A DNA stretch of 64,000 bases from Anaerolineae bacterium (GTDB taxonomy: Bacteria > Chloroflexota > Anaerolineae > Aggregatilineales > J027). How positions within the stretch are numbered: position 1 is the stretch's first letter; every line of letters begins with the position of its first letter. Below are positions 16,844-26,450 of the stretch, one piece after another. The stretch lies in assembly GCA_019913005.1 (NCBI GenBank), contig JAIOHL010000252.1:186001-250000 (forward strand), read 5' to 3'. The notes beneath the pieces were generated by a model, which worked only from the letters and a program-made list of their open reading frames with translations, made no database searches and was not told the origin of the DNA. The position numbers and the translations under genes were made by a program.

Positions 16844-17641
16844 TTAATACGGATAGACCGCGAGTATCACAGGCAGGTCGCTGACCGATGGAATCAAGAG
16901 GGGGTCTTGGCCGGGGCGGGTCAGCATCATCGCGGTGGAGCGTCCGCCATCCAAATTGAAGGCCACGTTAATTTCAAGCCCGCTATCGAGCAGCCATACC
17001 TGCAAATCATTCAAACTGATTGTACCGAATAATCCGGTGGACATCAGCAAAATGCGCCCCTGCCTATCTTGAGCAATGACCGTGCGGCGCGAAGGTGTAT
17101 CAAAGCCTTCCCCGCTTGGCGCACGTATCCCGCCTGCCTTAACCAACATGGGAAATCCTTGTACGGATTGCTGCAATAATTCGCCTTGATAGGGTTCTTC
17201 TGCCAGTGACCGTAGCCGAATGATTCCACTGGCGTCTATTTGAAACATACCACCAAAATCGAGCAGCGAAAAGCCATACTGACTGCCATCCGCTACCACT
17301 AAACCAATCGCTTGATCGTTTTCATCGAAAAAGTTGCCATTCACAAAAACCGCTGCACCTGCCAATTCGGTACGCCATTGCGAAAAACTGCGGGGGTCGC
17401 CTGCGGAATAATGCACCCGAAAATAGACTTGAGCGGGGTCAATTCGCACGACGGTCAACTCAAACTGATTTTTGTAGGACATCGTTCGATATTCCACGCC
17501 GGGGAAGGTCGCTGTCCATGTGGCGGGCAGGGGCGTATTGGTTGTAGATGGGGATGCTGTTTCCTGTGATGTGGAAGAAAGGGAACAGGCGGTGATAATA
17601 ATCATCCACAATAATGTGAGTAGAACTGCGATTGACTTCAA
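16844..17641 (-). CDS. Phosphodiester glycosidase (NAGPA/DUF2233)-like lipoprotein
   Basis: Predicted 265-residue lipoprotein. The TTG at 17641 has AGGTG five bases upstream and gives a signal peptide ending in ITAC; an upstream in-frame GTG would put the start inside a hairpin. The catalytic-like family motifs are VFVNGNFFDENDQAIG, RRTVIAQDRQGRILLM and FNLDGGRSTAMML, as in the phosphodiester glycosidase family (N-acetylglucosamine-1-phosphodiester alpha-N-acetylglucosaminidase-like). In bacteria these may trim sugar-phosphodiester polymers at the cell surface (inference). It lies at the end of the MoxR/VWA block. Confidence 0.85.
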   Translation of the reverse strand: MKSIAVLLTLLWMIIITACSLSSTSQETASPSTTNTPLPATWTATFPGVEYRTMSYKNQFELTVVRIDPAQVYFRVHYSAGDPRSFSQWRTELAGAAVFVNGNFFDENDQAIGLVVADGSQYGFSLLDFGGMFQIDASGIIRLRSLAEEPYQGELLQQSVQGFPMLVKAGGIRAPSGEGFDTPSRRTVIAQDRQGRILLMSTGLFGTISLNDLQVWLLDSGLEINVAFNLDGGRSTAMMLTRPGQDPLLIPSVSDLPVILAVYPY

Positions 17642-17659
17642 ATGAACACCTATTGAACA

Positions 17660-17686
17660 ATGGGGTGGGTCAGCGTGACCCACCCC
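17660..17686. repeat. Perfect 12-bp inverted repeat between genes
   Basis: TGGGGTGGGTCA, a 3-base loop and TGACCCACCCCA form a perfect hairpin between the VWA gene (stop at 17704) and the glycosidase-like gene. No U-tract follows on either strand, so it may be an RNA processing or stability element rather than a terminator. Confidence 0.75.
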
Positions 17687-17703
17687 ATAAATAGACGATA
17701 GAC

Positions 17704-20700
17704 TTATTCGTCCCCACTGCGCTTTTTCTTAAGCAGTTGCGATGCCGAATGTTCCCCGCTGGTTTTGGCAGGTGTCGGCTGTGGTTTAGGCGGTTGCGGC
17801 TTCGGTGGTGGTGGGGCGACGGTTGCAGTCGGGGTAGCTTTGGTCGGAGTAGGCACGGCGGCTTTCGGCACGCTAGATGAAACAGGTGGTGTCGCAGTAG
17901 CAGGTGTTTGGCTGGATGCCGTTGTTGGTGGTGTGGCGGCCTTACGTTTGGCAAGGGCACTGGCGGTGGCCGCTGGCGATGGGACAACGGGCGCTCCAAC
18001 GGGTGGACGTTCTTTGCGCTCTTCTGGGGCTGACGGTTGCTCCTTGTCATCCTGCGTCGAAACACGGCGTTTGGCTTGCTTGAGGCCGACCATCACCCCA
18101 GCAGTTTCGGTTTCTTGATAGGCCCGTTGATTTATGCCAAAACGCTGACGTAGCCCTTCACGTGCCCGTTCCACATCGCTGCGATTGATGACCAAACGCC
18201 GCACCGCAATATCACCAATCAGGAGAAATGCGGCTGCCCCCAAGAAAAACGGCCAGAGCGGACGAGCGGCCTCTTCGTGGTCAAGGTTATGCAAAAAGGC
18301 GGCGGCGGGATTATCTGCCAGCGATTCACCATTAGCAATTTTCTCTAAAAAGAGTTCATCCGGTTCGGCAAGGCTATATTCCGGCGAATAGCTCAGTACC
18401 CAGCCCGTACTTTGCGAAACCGTCGCCTCGATAGGTGCGCCTTCACGGGTCGAACCCGCCACTGTCAGAATATACGTGCCTTCGGTGTCCGGAGTAAAAA
18501 CGGCCTCATATCGCCCCGGTGCGACTTGCTGCAATTCGGTGTTGATGGTGGTGCGGTCAGGCGTGACGATATTGGCATCCAATTCGAGGTCATTGAGATA
18601 ATTACCTAGATCATCACGGGCATCTACCACTAAAACGGCCTGTTCGCCACGCTGCTCAACATAGGCTTCGAGTTGGCTGTTGGTGCCTTCGGTGATTGTC
18701 CACCGCACTACCTGATTCCAAAAGCGTGTATATTGCTCCCAGTTCACCCAATCCCGTCCCCAACGAGCGGTTGCATCCGAGGTAAAGGCTACCGAGCGAC
18801 CTAAGCCATACTGCCATTGAGCCAATAGCGGATCCTCTTCTGGCCCGCGCAGTACCACCGTTGCGGTATCTTTTTCCGTTGTGGCGATATACCCCTGTAA
18901 CTGGGGCGTGCTGGTAATGCCATCCATAATCGGGCTGCGGGCGGTCAGGGTGGGGAAGAAGGGGTCTTCAAAAATATAGGAGCGTGTTGCCAGCACCGTC
19001 TCAGCAGCAAAGATCGCTGGGATGTTTTCAATCGTCGTGGTCACATGGAAATTTCCACCCCCACGCGGCGGCAGACGTTCCAACCAGCGGGCATAATCGT
19101 TCCCTACCGCAATCACAGAGGTGGTGATGTCGTAATTATCAAACATGCGCCCGACCAGTTCCGTAATGCCGATTTCACTTGCGCCCCCATCCGTCAGCAA
19201 GATGATGTGTTTCAAAGTAGAAGGGTCATCCGGCAAAATACGACTGGCGGCGGTCAACCCCCCAAAAATATCCGTACCCCCACCGGGTCGCAATCGTCCC
19301 ACTTCATCTGCCATGACTTGACGGTGCGCGGCATCCCCCATTTCTTGAAGATCCAGCACCCAAAAGGCTTGGCTGTCGAATGAAACCACCCCGGCCCGGT
19401 CATAATCATTGAGGAAATTGAACGAGCGAATAATGGCTTCTTTGGCAAGTTCAAGATTCGACACCCCGCTTGGCCCTGCGATCTCCATTGAGCCAGAACG
19501 GTCAATCACAAACAACATGGTCAACTGGGGTATACGGGTCTGGTCACGAATCCGCATATCAACGGGCAACACTTCTTCGAGCGGCGTCTCAAAATACCCG
19601 CCGACACCATAGCTGTTGGGGCCACCAATTACCACCAAGCCACCGCCCAAATCCCGCACATAAATTTTGAGCAGTTCCATCTGGTCGGGCAGCAGCGAAG
19701 TTGCCGAGACATTTGCCATCACGATGCTGCTGTACTGGCTCAAGGCGGCCAAGCCCATTGGGAGGTCGTCCGGGGTGATAGTGTCAATCTCAAAACCCGT
19801 CCCGACGAGGGCCGGTTGCAAATATTGAAGTTCGGCGGGGTCGCTGGCGACTAACAAAATGCGCGGTTGTCCGGTGATACGGGTAAAAGCCGAAAGTTCA
19901 TTATTTTTGTAGAAGCCGTCCACGCTTAACGGTTCAATTTGCACACGAAAATCTACGAAACCTGTACGGGGGGATTGAATCGGGCCAATCGAATAGCGTT
20001 TTGTCCCCGCTTCCAAGTCCACTTCAGTGTTATAGATGACCACCCCACCTGAAAGCACACGCAGTTCGGCGCGTGTATCGGTCTCACTTTCAATCGTCAC
20101 GATCAAATCAAAGGGTTCATCTTGGCTGACCTGTGAAGGGGCGCGGACGTTGCTGACCAAGATTTCCGGCGCACGCTGACGGGCAAACGCTACATAATCA
20201 ATTTGGATACCTGTCGCTTCTGCTAATTGGGCGGCTTGTTCGGCATCGCCAACCGTTTCAATCCCGTCACTCAAAATCACCATACGTTTGGCGGTGTCGG
20301 CGGGGAAAAGGGCAATTCCTAGACGGATGGCTTCGGCAAGATCGGTATTGAGGGTGACAGTGGTGGGCAGGCTACCGGGTTGAGGCGATAAATTGACCAA
20401 CTCATCCATTGGGTGTTCGACTTGGGCATTCGCACCGAACAGCACCACCGCCGCTTGGTCGTTTTGATTCATTTCCGCTATCGAGTCACGCACAAAATCG
20501 AGGGCGGATTTTTGGGCGGCGGCGTCCATACTATCGGACACATCTACCAAAAACACCACCGCCAATTTATCGGCGGCGCGGCGGATCTCAACGCCAGCCA
20601 TGCCCAAAACGATTAGCAACACCAGCAGTATCCGTATCCCCAACGCAAGGGTATCCCGGCGGCGGCGATAGGCAAGACGAGGCCAACCGATGCGGATGAA

Positions 20701-20751
20701 GATGGGGATGAGCAGCAGCAGAAATAGGGCGCTCGGATTTGTAATACTCAT
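17704..20751 (-). CDS. Large membrane protein with two VWA domains and a Pro-rich tail
   Basis: 1015-residue membrane protein. Two N-terminal membrane segments (about 7-21 and 38-57) are followed by a first VWA domain with MIDAS start DVSDSMD (near 70). A region resembling a glutamine-amidotransferase-like fold comes next (ILLVASDPAELQYL, LGGGLVVIGGPNSYGVGG). A second VWA domain starts at DRSGSME (near 415), followed by beta-rich domains. A final membrane segment lies near 860 (FFLGAAAFLLIGDIAV). The last 125 or so residues are a Pro/Ala/Thr-rich, probably disordered cytoplasmic tail ending in LLKKKRSGDE. It resembles BatA/BatB-type proteins found with MoxR. Likely role: metal-dependent protein binding in an envelope complex (inference). 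Confidence 0.88.
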   Translation of the reverse strand: MSITNPSALFLLLLIPIFIRIGWPRLAYRRRRDTLALGIRILLVLLIVLGMAGVEIRRAADKLAVVFLVDVSDSMDAAAQKSALDFVRDSIAEMNQNDQAAVVLFGANAQVEHPMDELVNLSPQPGSLPTTVTLNTDLAEAIRLGIALFPADTAKRMVILSDGIETVGDAEQAAQLAEATGIQIDYVAFARQRAPEILVSNVRAPSQVSQDEPFDLIVTIESETDTRAELRVLSGGVVIYNTEVDLEAGTKRYSIGPIQSPRTGFVDFRVQIEPLSVDGFYKNNELSAFTRITGQPRILLVASDPAELQYLQPALVGTGFEIDTITPDDLPMGLAALSQYSSIVMANVSATSLLPDQMELLKIYVRDLGGGLVVIGGPNSYGVGGYFETPLEEVLPVDMRIRDQTRIPQLTMLFVIDRSGSMEIAGPSGVSNLELAKEAIIRSFNFLNDYDRAGVVSFDSQAFWVLDLQEMGDAAHRQVMADEVGRLRPGGGTDIFGGLTAASRILPDDPSTLKHIILLTDGGASEIGITELVGRMFDNYDITTSVIAVGNDYARWLERLPPRGGGNFHVTTTIENIPAIFAAETVLATRSYIFEDPFFPTLTARSPIMDGITSTPQLQGYIATTEKDTATVVLRGPEEDPLLAQWQYGLGRSVAFTSDATARWGRDWVNWEQYTRFWNQVVRWTITEGTNSQLEAYVEQRGEQAVLVVDARDDLGNYLNDLELDANIVTPDRTTINTELQQVAPGRYEAVFTPDTEGTYILTVAGSTREGAPIEATVSQSTGWVLSYSPEYSLAEPDELFLEKIANGESLADNPAAAFLHNLDHEEAARPLWPFFLGAAAFLLIGDIAVRRLVINRSDVERAREGLRQRFGINQRAYQETETAGVMVGLKQAKRRVSTQDDKEQPSAPEERKERPPVGAPVVPSPAATASALAKRKAATPPTTASSQTPATATPPVSSSVPKAAVPTPTKATPTATVAPPPPKPQPPKPQPTPAKTSGEHSASQLLKKKRSGDE

Positions 20752-20784
20752 CGCGTTTTACCGTTCTTACCAATACGTACTATG

Positions 20785-22788
20785 TTAACGGGTCCGGCCT
20801 GCCCAAATTTTCCAACGTGGGCGTGGAGCAGGTTTTGGTTTTGCACTAAACGATTGCCCAATCAGTATCTTGGGTTTGCGGCTCAAGTTTCTATGATAAT
20901 ACCACCATTCGATACCCAAAATGAGTAGCCCCACACTGGCGATAATCATCCATAATTCACGCCGCCCTTTTTCTTCGGACGTTGTGCTGGTGATGCGGGT
21001 TTCGCCCTCAGCCGTGACAATGGTGAGTTCATCACGTGGGGCGATGGCACTTTCCGAAGGGTCGAATAGGTTAATGGCAAAGGCATCGCGCTGTACCACA
21101 TCCTCCCCCAATTTGACCTCGACTTTATATAACCCGGTCTGGCTAGTATCAGCATAAATCACTTGGGCGGAATTGGTCAGTTCGAGTGTCGTTTTTTCGC
21201 CGTCGGGCCGTTCCACTACAATCGCGTCGGCTTCGACTGTCGGACGAATGGTGATGGGGGAGCCGGGGGGTAGGCTGTCGCCAGCCGTGTTGATGGCCCG
21301 TTGAGGCCGATACCATTCCGACAAATTAGAGGCCAAAATGGGCCATGCCAATTGCAGGGGCAGGTCGGAATCTTGCAGAGCAAAGGTCAAAACTGCGACC
21401 TGCTGACCTTCAAATTCACCTGCCAACAACAGCGGCGCTCCCGCGGCGGTTTGGATCAGTACATTAGCCCAGTCTGCCCGTTCAATCGTACGAAATTTGC
21501 GGATATTAACGGTGCGAAAATCTACAAAGCGGGTAATGGGGTTGTCCGCATCGGTCAATCCACCCGACGCCGGATCAATCTCGCTGACGGAACTCTCACC
21601 TGTAATATCAAATAATGGGCCGCTGGTCGGAGGGTCAATGATGAGTAGGTCACCTTTAGGCAGGTCTCCATCGGGTAGCCAACTGTCCAAAATAGTGAGG
21701 TCATAATCCCCCGCAGGCAGTCCTTGATCGGGGGTCACAGTGGTGAGTTCGATACCGGAAAGCAGCGAATAAATTTGATCGAGGAAGCGGTTGCCCTCCG
21801 TCACCAATAACGCTTTACCTGTGCCGCCGGGACTAAACACCGCATACCCCACGTTGTCGCTCTCAACATAATCCGCCACACCGGAATTGGTTGGACGGCT
21901 GACCGAGGCTTTGACACGGGTAAAATTGGCGGGCAGATCATCCATATTGACATCAATGCTGCTTTGCGCGGGCACGGAATAGCGCAGGGCGTTAAATAAT
22001 TCGTCGTCCAAATCTACCGCGAAAATCACTTCCACATCGCTGCTACCATAGTTGCTGATTTCAGCAAATAGCTGCGGTGGACTGTCGGGGAGCGCCCGCA
22101 CAGAAAGGGCGGTCAACGCAAAATTATCGTCTTCGCGCCCAACCTTTTCATAAATAACCCTGCCGGGAATTTCGGGTAAATTGGGGGGCAGACCACCATC
22201 GCTGAGGACGACCACCCGTAAATTATCTACCCCGCGTCCCCCCGCAGCAGCTAACGTCAGGGCACTTTGCCAATCGGCACTGACCGTACTTGGTTCGGCA
22301 TCTCGAATGGCGCGGCGGAGTACACTCCGGTCACGCGAGGCGGCGGCAAGCACTTCGGGCACTTCGCTGACCCGAATGACGGTCATGGTATCCTCGCTGC
22401 CCAATGTATTTACGGTGTCGAGGGCGATGTCTTGGGCCACCTCAAAGCGGGTTTTGCCGCCATCCATATCGGTAGCGGTCATGCTGGCAGATGCGTCTAG
22501 CAACAATACAATCCGCCCGGTAGTCAGTGTATCTACTTCGGCAAAGGGGCGAGCCAGCGCCAAGACCAATGCCGCCAAAATCAACAGTTGCAGCAGCATC
22601 AATAAATTGGGTCGCAATTTCTGCCAAGGGGCATTGGCTTCGCGGTCACGAATCAACTGCTGCCACAAAAAGGTACTCGAAATGGGCATGTCGGTACGCC
22701 GCAGCCGCAGCATATAGAGCAAAAAGATGGGGATGGCGAGGGCGCTTAACCCCAACAATGCGGGTGTGATAAAACCTAGACCACTCAA
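20785..22788 (-). CDS. BatA-like membrane protein with VWA domain
   Basis: 667 residues, starting at a TTG (22788) with GAGG eight bases upstream. The N-terminal BatA signature (FITPALLGLSALAIPIFLLYMLRL) and a second hydrophobic segment (about 60-80) are followed by a VWA domain with MIDAS motif DASASMT near residue 93. Then comes a long extracytoplasmic region with beta-sandwich character and a C-terminal membrane segment (MIIASVGLLILGIEWWYY). It belongs with the second VWA gene 33 bases downstream. Such proteins usually work with MoxR ATPases and DUF58 proteins encoded in the same operon. Confidence 0.88.
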   Translation of the reverse strand: MSGLGFITPALLGLSALAIPIFLLYMLRLRRTDMPISSTFLWQQLIRDREANAPWQKLRPNLLMLLQLLILAALVLALARPFAEVDTLTTGRIVLLLDASASMTATDMDGGKTRFEVAQDIALDTVNTLGSEDTMTVIRVSEVPEVLAAASRDRSVLRRAIRDAEPSTVSADWQSALTLAAAGGRGVDNLRVVVLSDGGLPPNLPEIPGRVIYEKVGREDDNFALTALSVRALPDSPPQLFAEISNYGSSDVEVIFAVDLDDELFNALRYSVPAQSSIDVNMDDLPANFTRVKASVSRPTNSGVADYVESDNVGYAVFSPGGTGKALLVTEGNRFLDQIYSLLSGIELTTVTPDQGLPAGDYDLTILDSWLPDGDLPKGDLLIIDPPTSGPLFDITGESSVSEIDPASGGLTDADNPITRFVDFRTVNIRKFRTIERADWANVLIQTAAGAPLLLAGEFEGQQVAVLTFALQDSDLPLQLAWPILASNLSEWYRPQRAINTAGDSLPPGSPITIRPTVEADAIVVERPDGEKTTLELTNSAQVIYADTSQTGLYKVEVKLGEDVVQRDAFAINLFDPSESAIAPRDELTIVTAEGETRITSTTSEEKGRRELWMIIASVGLLILGIEWWYYHRNLSRKPKILIGQSFSAKPKPAPRPRWKIWAGRTR

Positions 22789-22798
22789 TTTTTACGCC

Positions 22799-25519
22799 TC
22801 ATTCCCTAACAATCGTAATTTCCAATGGCAGTCGGATGAAATTTTGACCATCTTCTAGGGGCACACGCTCAAATGTCGCTGGGTCATACAAGCCCACAAT
22901 GAAATACGCCGATCCGCTGTAGTTTTCTACATACTCATCTACTCGGAAGTTCAGAGTATGGTTGTCTGTGATGTACTCGCCTGTCACCCATCCGGTGGTA
23001 GGTCGTAAAAATCCGGCGGGTTCACGGTCACTTTGGGCCAATAACACCCCATTGGGATCAAGTAATTGAACAAACACAGTATAGGGTTTATCCGTTGCCT
23101 GTGTCGCTTGCCAAATTAAGCTAATCTGCGGTAGGACATCAGCGGAAAACTCGTTTTGCGGCACGGTTACTCCTACTAGTGTGCCGATATTGGGAAATTC
23201 GACTTGAACGGGTGTCGCAAAAGATGGTGGCTCAAAGGTATGCACCAGTTTGATCACCTCAAAAGACCGCCAGTAACTATCTTCAACCCACAAGTAGGCT
23301 TGCCCATTGGGTGCACCCGACGGGATTTCAAAACGATGCCACGACAGATACCCATACGGTGCAAGGGTGTGTAGTTCCCATACAATAGGGCTGTACATGC
23401 CAGTCTCCATACCACGCAGATAGATGTTGACCATCCCATCCGCATTTGGGGTGATGTCCGGGCCGTAGATTCGCACCGTTACATCTAGTGGAACACTGCC
23501 ATCAAGAATGCCAGTGGTATTATTCGCCTCAACTAGGCTTCCAGTCGTATCCTCGTCAAAAGGCTGACCGGGTAAGAGGAGCCTCTCATCAAAACGATAG
23601 GCTTTTCCAATTGGGCCACCCTCCGCCGATAGCAAATCAATGCCCGATGGCTGACGCAGACTATAAACGGTTATCTCCAATGGGTATTCGATGGGTGGCG
23701 CTCCCTTTGGTAGATAAAGCAAATTGTAGGCTGTACCCGTGTCGGAACGTCCCCATTCAGAGGTGGGGATTTGGTCGCGGCGGGCAATCGGGCCGTCATG
23801 ATAGGCGATTACTGTGTCGAGCGGGTTCAAAATGGAAACTGCCGTTTGCCAATCTTCGTTAGTTGTGGTGGATAACTGCCATGTCGTTTCGACACACACC
23901 GCCCCATTGGATGAAGCCATCCAACGAGCGCCCTGTAATTCAATTTCGTGATAACGCGGGTTGGCCTCTAGGGGAAGGAAATCCGAAAACCCATCAAGTT
24001 GATAGCCAACGGTTTCTAGCCCAAAATAGGTTTGGGGTGGGGTGACTGCCGAACTAGATGCGCTCAACAAGCATGGATACATCCCGCGCACATCGGCAGG
24101 CAGTTGAAACCACGTCAAAAATTCAACATGACGGTCTGTGGCTAGGGGCTGCAAACGGCGCATCACGGCATCGGCGTCCGAATACAATGGAACATTGACA
24201 AACTGCGCCCCTATCCCCAATTTTTCAGCGTAATAATCTTGTAGGGCGGGTTCACGTTTAAAAGGAATCAGGATAACCGCATCATCCGGCAGGGTCGCAT
24301 AATACCGGGCCAGCGCCGCAAAATCGTCATGTTGATAGGTACGGTTGTCCGCGATTTTGTTCAAACTCACCGAGGTCAGGCTGATCGCTCCGGTAATGAG
24401 AACGGCATACCCTACCAGTGTCGCCTTGTGGTCGGATTTTGCCAAAGCCGTGATGCCTGCCACCACAATGAGCAGAGCAGCGGGGACAGCGGCGATGTAG
24501 TAGCGTGGATGAAAATCAATATGTGCCCGTAAAATCAGGACGGTACTGAATATCGGTACGAGGACGGCCTGTGAAATCAAGAGCCATGTGCGATAGGTGC
24601 GTTGCAAGATCGCCCACGTGATGCCTAGCCCGATAGCCACTAACCCCGCGAGGTCAAGCCACAGTTTGTCATCCGTACCCCGCAGTTGGGACAGGGAGGG
24701 CAAAAAATAGCTGTGCCAGATGTCCCGTACCAGCGCAAAACCAATTTCCGGCGGTGAATTCAATGGCGTACCGGATGGCGCTTGGGTGAGGAGCCAAGGG
24801 ACATAGACAATAACAAGGGCACTTTGTAACCCTGCCCAGATGAGCATATGTCGCCAATCGCGCCGCCATAGCCAAACGACCCCCATCGCCACATTCAACC
24901 ACGCCACCAGCGGCACGACGAGATTATGCGTATACAATCCAACAATCTCGGTAGCCCACACCGTCAGCCAAACGGAAATGGGGATGGTCTGGGTAGGGCG
25001 ATACTTCAAAACACGATCAATGGCCCACAGCAGGACTAATCCGACCAATGGCACGGCGACATAAGCGCGGATTTCTTGGGCATATTCCCAGAGCAGCGGG
25101 GAGGCCGCCACTAAAATCCCACCTGTCAATCCGGCGGGTCGCCCAAACCACTGCCCTGCAACCCGCATCGCCATTGCCGTTGTCAATAGACCAAGCAGTA
25201 CCGAACCATAACGCATGGCAAAGGGCGTTTCGCCAATGCCCAAGCGCCAGAGGACATGCAAATAGGTGTAATACAAATAGGGGGTGTTGTCATCGGGGGT
25301 GGTAAAAGGGCCGCGCATTGCCCGAATTGACCAGCCCTCATCATGCCAGATACTTTCGGCATCCAATCGCCATAAATTCAGGCTTACCCCACCCAGCAAA
25401 ATCACCAGCACCCAGCTTGCCCAAAGCAAACGTGTCGCATGAAAAGCCGAGGCGGTTTTTGCGCCGCCCCTGCTCTGAAATGCTCCGATAGACAAGCTAT
25501 GCAGCCGGGGTTCACTCAC
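22799..25519 (-). CDS. GT39/ArnT-like polytopic glycosyltransferase with large extracytoplasmic tail
   Basis: 906 residues, GTG start overlapping the DUF58 stop by four bases. An N-terminal membrane segment leads into IWHDEGWSIRAM (DE motif near residue 58), typical of GT-C enzymes that use polyprenyl-phosphate sugars. About ten membrane segments extend to roughly residue 380. The remaining 500 residues are soluble and contain ASSNGAVCVETTWQLS and IWQATQATDKPYTVFVQLLDPNG, a beta-sandwich repeat type often found in Chloroflexota GT39-like proteins. The likely role is glycosylation of a surface protein or polymer on the outer face. Its translational coupling to DUF58 places it firmly in this block. 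Confidence 0.82.
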   Translation of the reverse strand: MSEPRLHSLSIGAFQSRGGAKTASAFHATRLLWASWVLVILLGGVSLNLWRLDAESIWHDEGWSIRAMRGPFTTPDDNTPYLYYTYLHVLWRLGIGETPFAMRYGSVLLGLLTTAMAMRVAGQWFGRPAGLTGGILVAASPLLWEYAQEIRAYVAVPLVGLVLLWAIDRVLKYRPTQTIPISVWLTVWATEIVGLYTHNLVVPLVAWLNVAMGVVWLWRRDWRHMLIWAGLQSALVIVYVPWLLTQAPSGTPLNSPPEIGFALVRDIWHSYFLPSLSQLRGTDDKLWLDLAGLVAIGLGITWAILQRTYRTWLLISQAVLVPIFSTVLILRAHIDFHPRYYIAAVPAALLIVVAGITALAKSDHKATLVGYAVLITGAISLTSVSLNKIADNRTYQHDDFAALARYYATLPDDAVILIPFKREPALQDYYAEKLGIGAQFVNVPLYSDADAVMRRLQPLATDRHVEFLTWFQLPADVRGMYPCLLSASSSAVTPPQTYFGLETVGYQLDGFSDFLPLEANPRYHEIELQGARWMASSNGAVCVETTWQLSTTTNEDWQTAVSILNPLDTVIAYHDGPIARRDQIPTSEWGRSDTGTAYNLLYLPKGAPPIEYPLEITVYSLRQPSGIDLLSAEGGPIGKAYRFDERLLLPGQPFDEDTTGSLVEANNTTGILDGSVPLDVTVRIYGPDITPNADGMVNIYLRGMETGMYSPIVWELHTLAPYGYLSWHRFEIPSGAPNGQAYLWVEDSYWRSFEVIKLVHTFEPPSFATPVQVEFPNIGTLVGVTVPQNEFSADVLPQISLIWQATQATDKPYTVFVQLLDPNGVLLAQSDREPAGFLRPTTGWVTGEYITDNHTLNFRVDEYVENYSGSAYFIVGLYDPATFERVPLEDGQNFIRLPLEITIVRE

Positions 25520-26427
25520 TTCACTACTCCAAGCCGTCGGAGGTTATACAAAATCAGTTCTTCCCATGGGGTGCTGGTTTCGATGGGAACATAATGCACC
25601 CCACGACGCAGGCAAAATTCACCAATTTCCTGCCGCCATGCCAATAATCGCTCTTGATAAAGTTGGATCATGCCCCCATCAATCGTTACTTCCTGCGGTA
25701 CCCCCGTCTCCACATCCATCAATCGCAAGTCGCCTGTCAGCGGTGGATTGACCTCATCGGGCGAGAGGACATGAATCAACGCCACCTCAAATCCCCGACC
25801 CTGCAAGGCACTCAGGCCGTCACGGTAGGTGGGGGTCATCATGTCGCTGAAAATAATACACAGACCAGCGCGGGTAGTGCGCACGGCGTAATCTTTTAGG
25901 AGGGCATCGAATGGCGTATCGCCGCGTGTATAGAATTTTTCTAGCGCCGACAGCATCGGCAGGGCATAGGGCCGTCCACGATGCGGCCCCCATTTTTGTA
26001 CCTTTTCTTGGCGCAGAGCCGTGATTTGCACATGGTCACCTGTCGCCAATGACAGATAGGCCAGACCCGCCAATCCACGCAGTGCCCAAACGTATTTGTG
26101 GTGGTCACGATTTGCACCCGTGCGCGGCCAATCCATGCTGCCGGAGGAATCTATCAAGAAGTGAACCGAGAGGTCTTCTTCTTCCTCCAGCAATTTGATA
26201 AAAGGCCGTTCCAGACGGGCGAAAATATTCCAGTCCACCCGGCGCAGGTCATCGCCTTTGACATAATCTCGATAGTCGGCAAATTCAATACTGGTCCCGC
26301 GTTTGCTAGAACGGCGTTCGCCTTTCATCACTCCCGCCCGCACCTGACTGGCGACCAACGACAACTGCTCAAATTTGCGGAGAGTGGCGGGGTCAAAAAT
26401 TTTCTGATAGGTGGGTCGTGCGCCCAT
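25516..26427 (-). CDS. DUF58 domain protein (VWA-like)
   Basis: 303-residue soluble protein. The DUF58 signature is clear: RRSSKRGTSIEFADYRDYVKGDDLRRVDWN, followed by a VWA-like fold with MIDAS-type DSSGSMDW (near 93-100). It lacks the N-terminal membrane anchors some DUF58 proteins have. DUF58 proteins are encoded next to MoxR ATPases and are thought to act as their partners or adaptors. Here it is separated from moxR by an ABC transporter gene pair, and its stop overlaps the glycosyltransferase start. Confidence 0.92.
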   Translation of the reverse strand: MGARPTYQKIFDPATLRKFEQLSLVASQVRAGVMKGERRSSKRGTSIEFADYRDYVKGDDLRRVDWNIFARLERPFIKLLEEEEDLSVHFLIDSSGSMDWPRTGANRDHHKYVWALRGLAGLAYLSLATGDHVQITALRQEKVQKWGPHRGRPYALPMLSALEKFYTRGDTPFDALLKDYAVRTTRAGLCIIFSDMMTPTYRDGLSALQGRGFEVALIHVLSPDEVNPPLTGDLRLMDVETGVPQEVTIDGGMIQLYQERLLAWRQEIGEFCLRRGVHYVPIETSTPWEELILYNLRRLGVVK

Positions 26428-26450
26428 AGTTCAAAGTCCTTGTGAAACTA

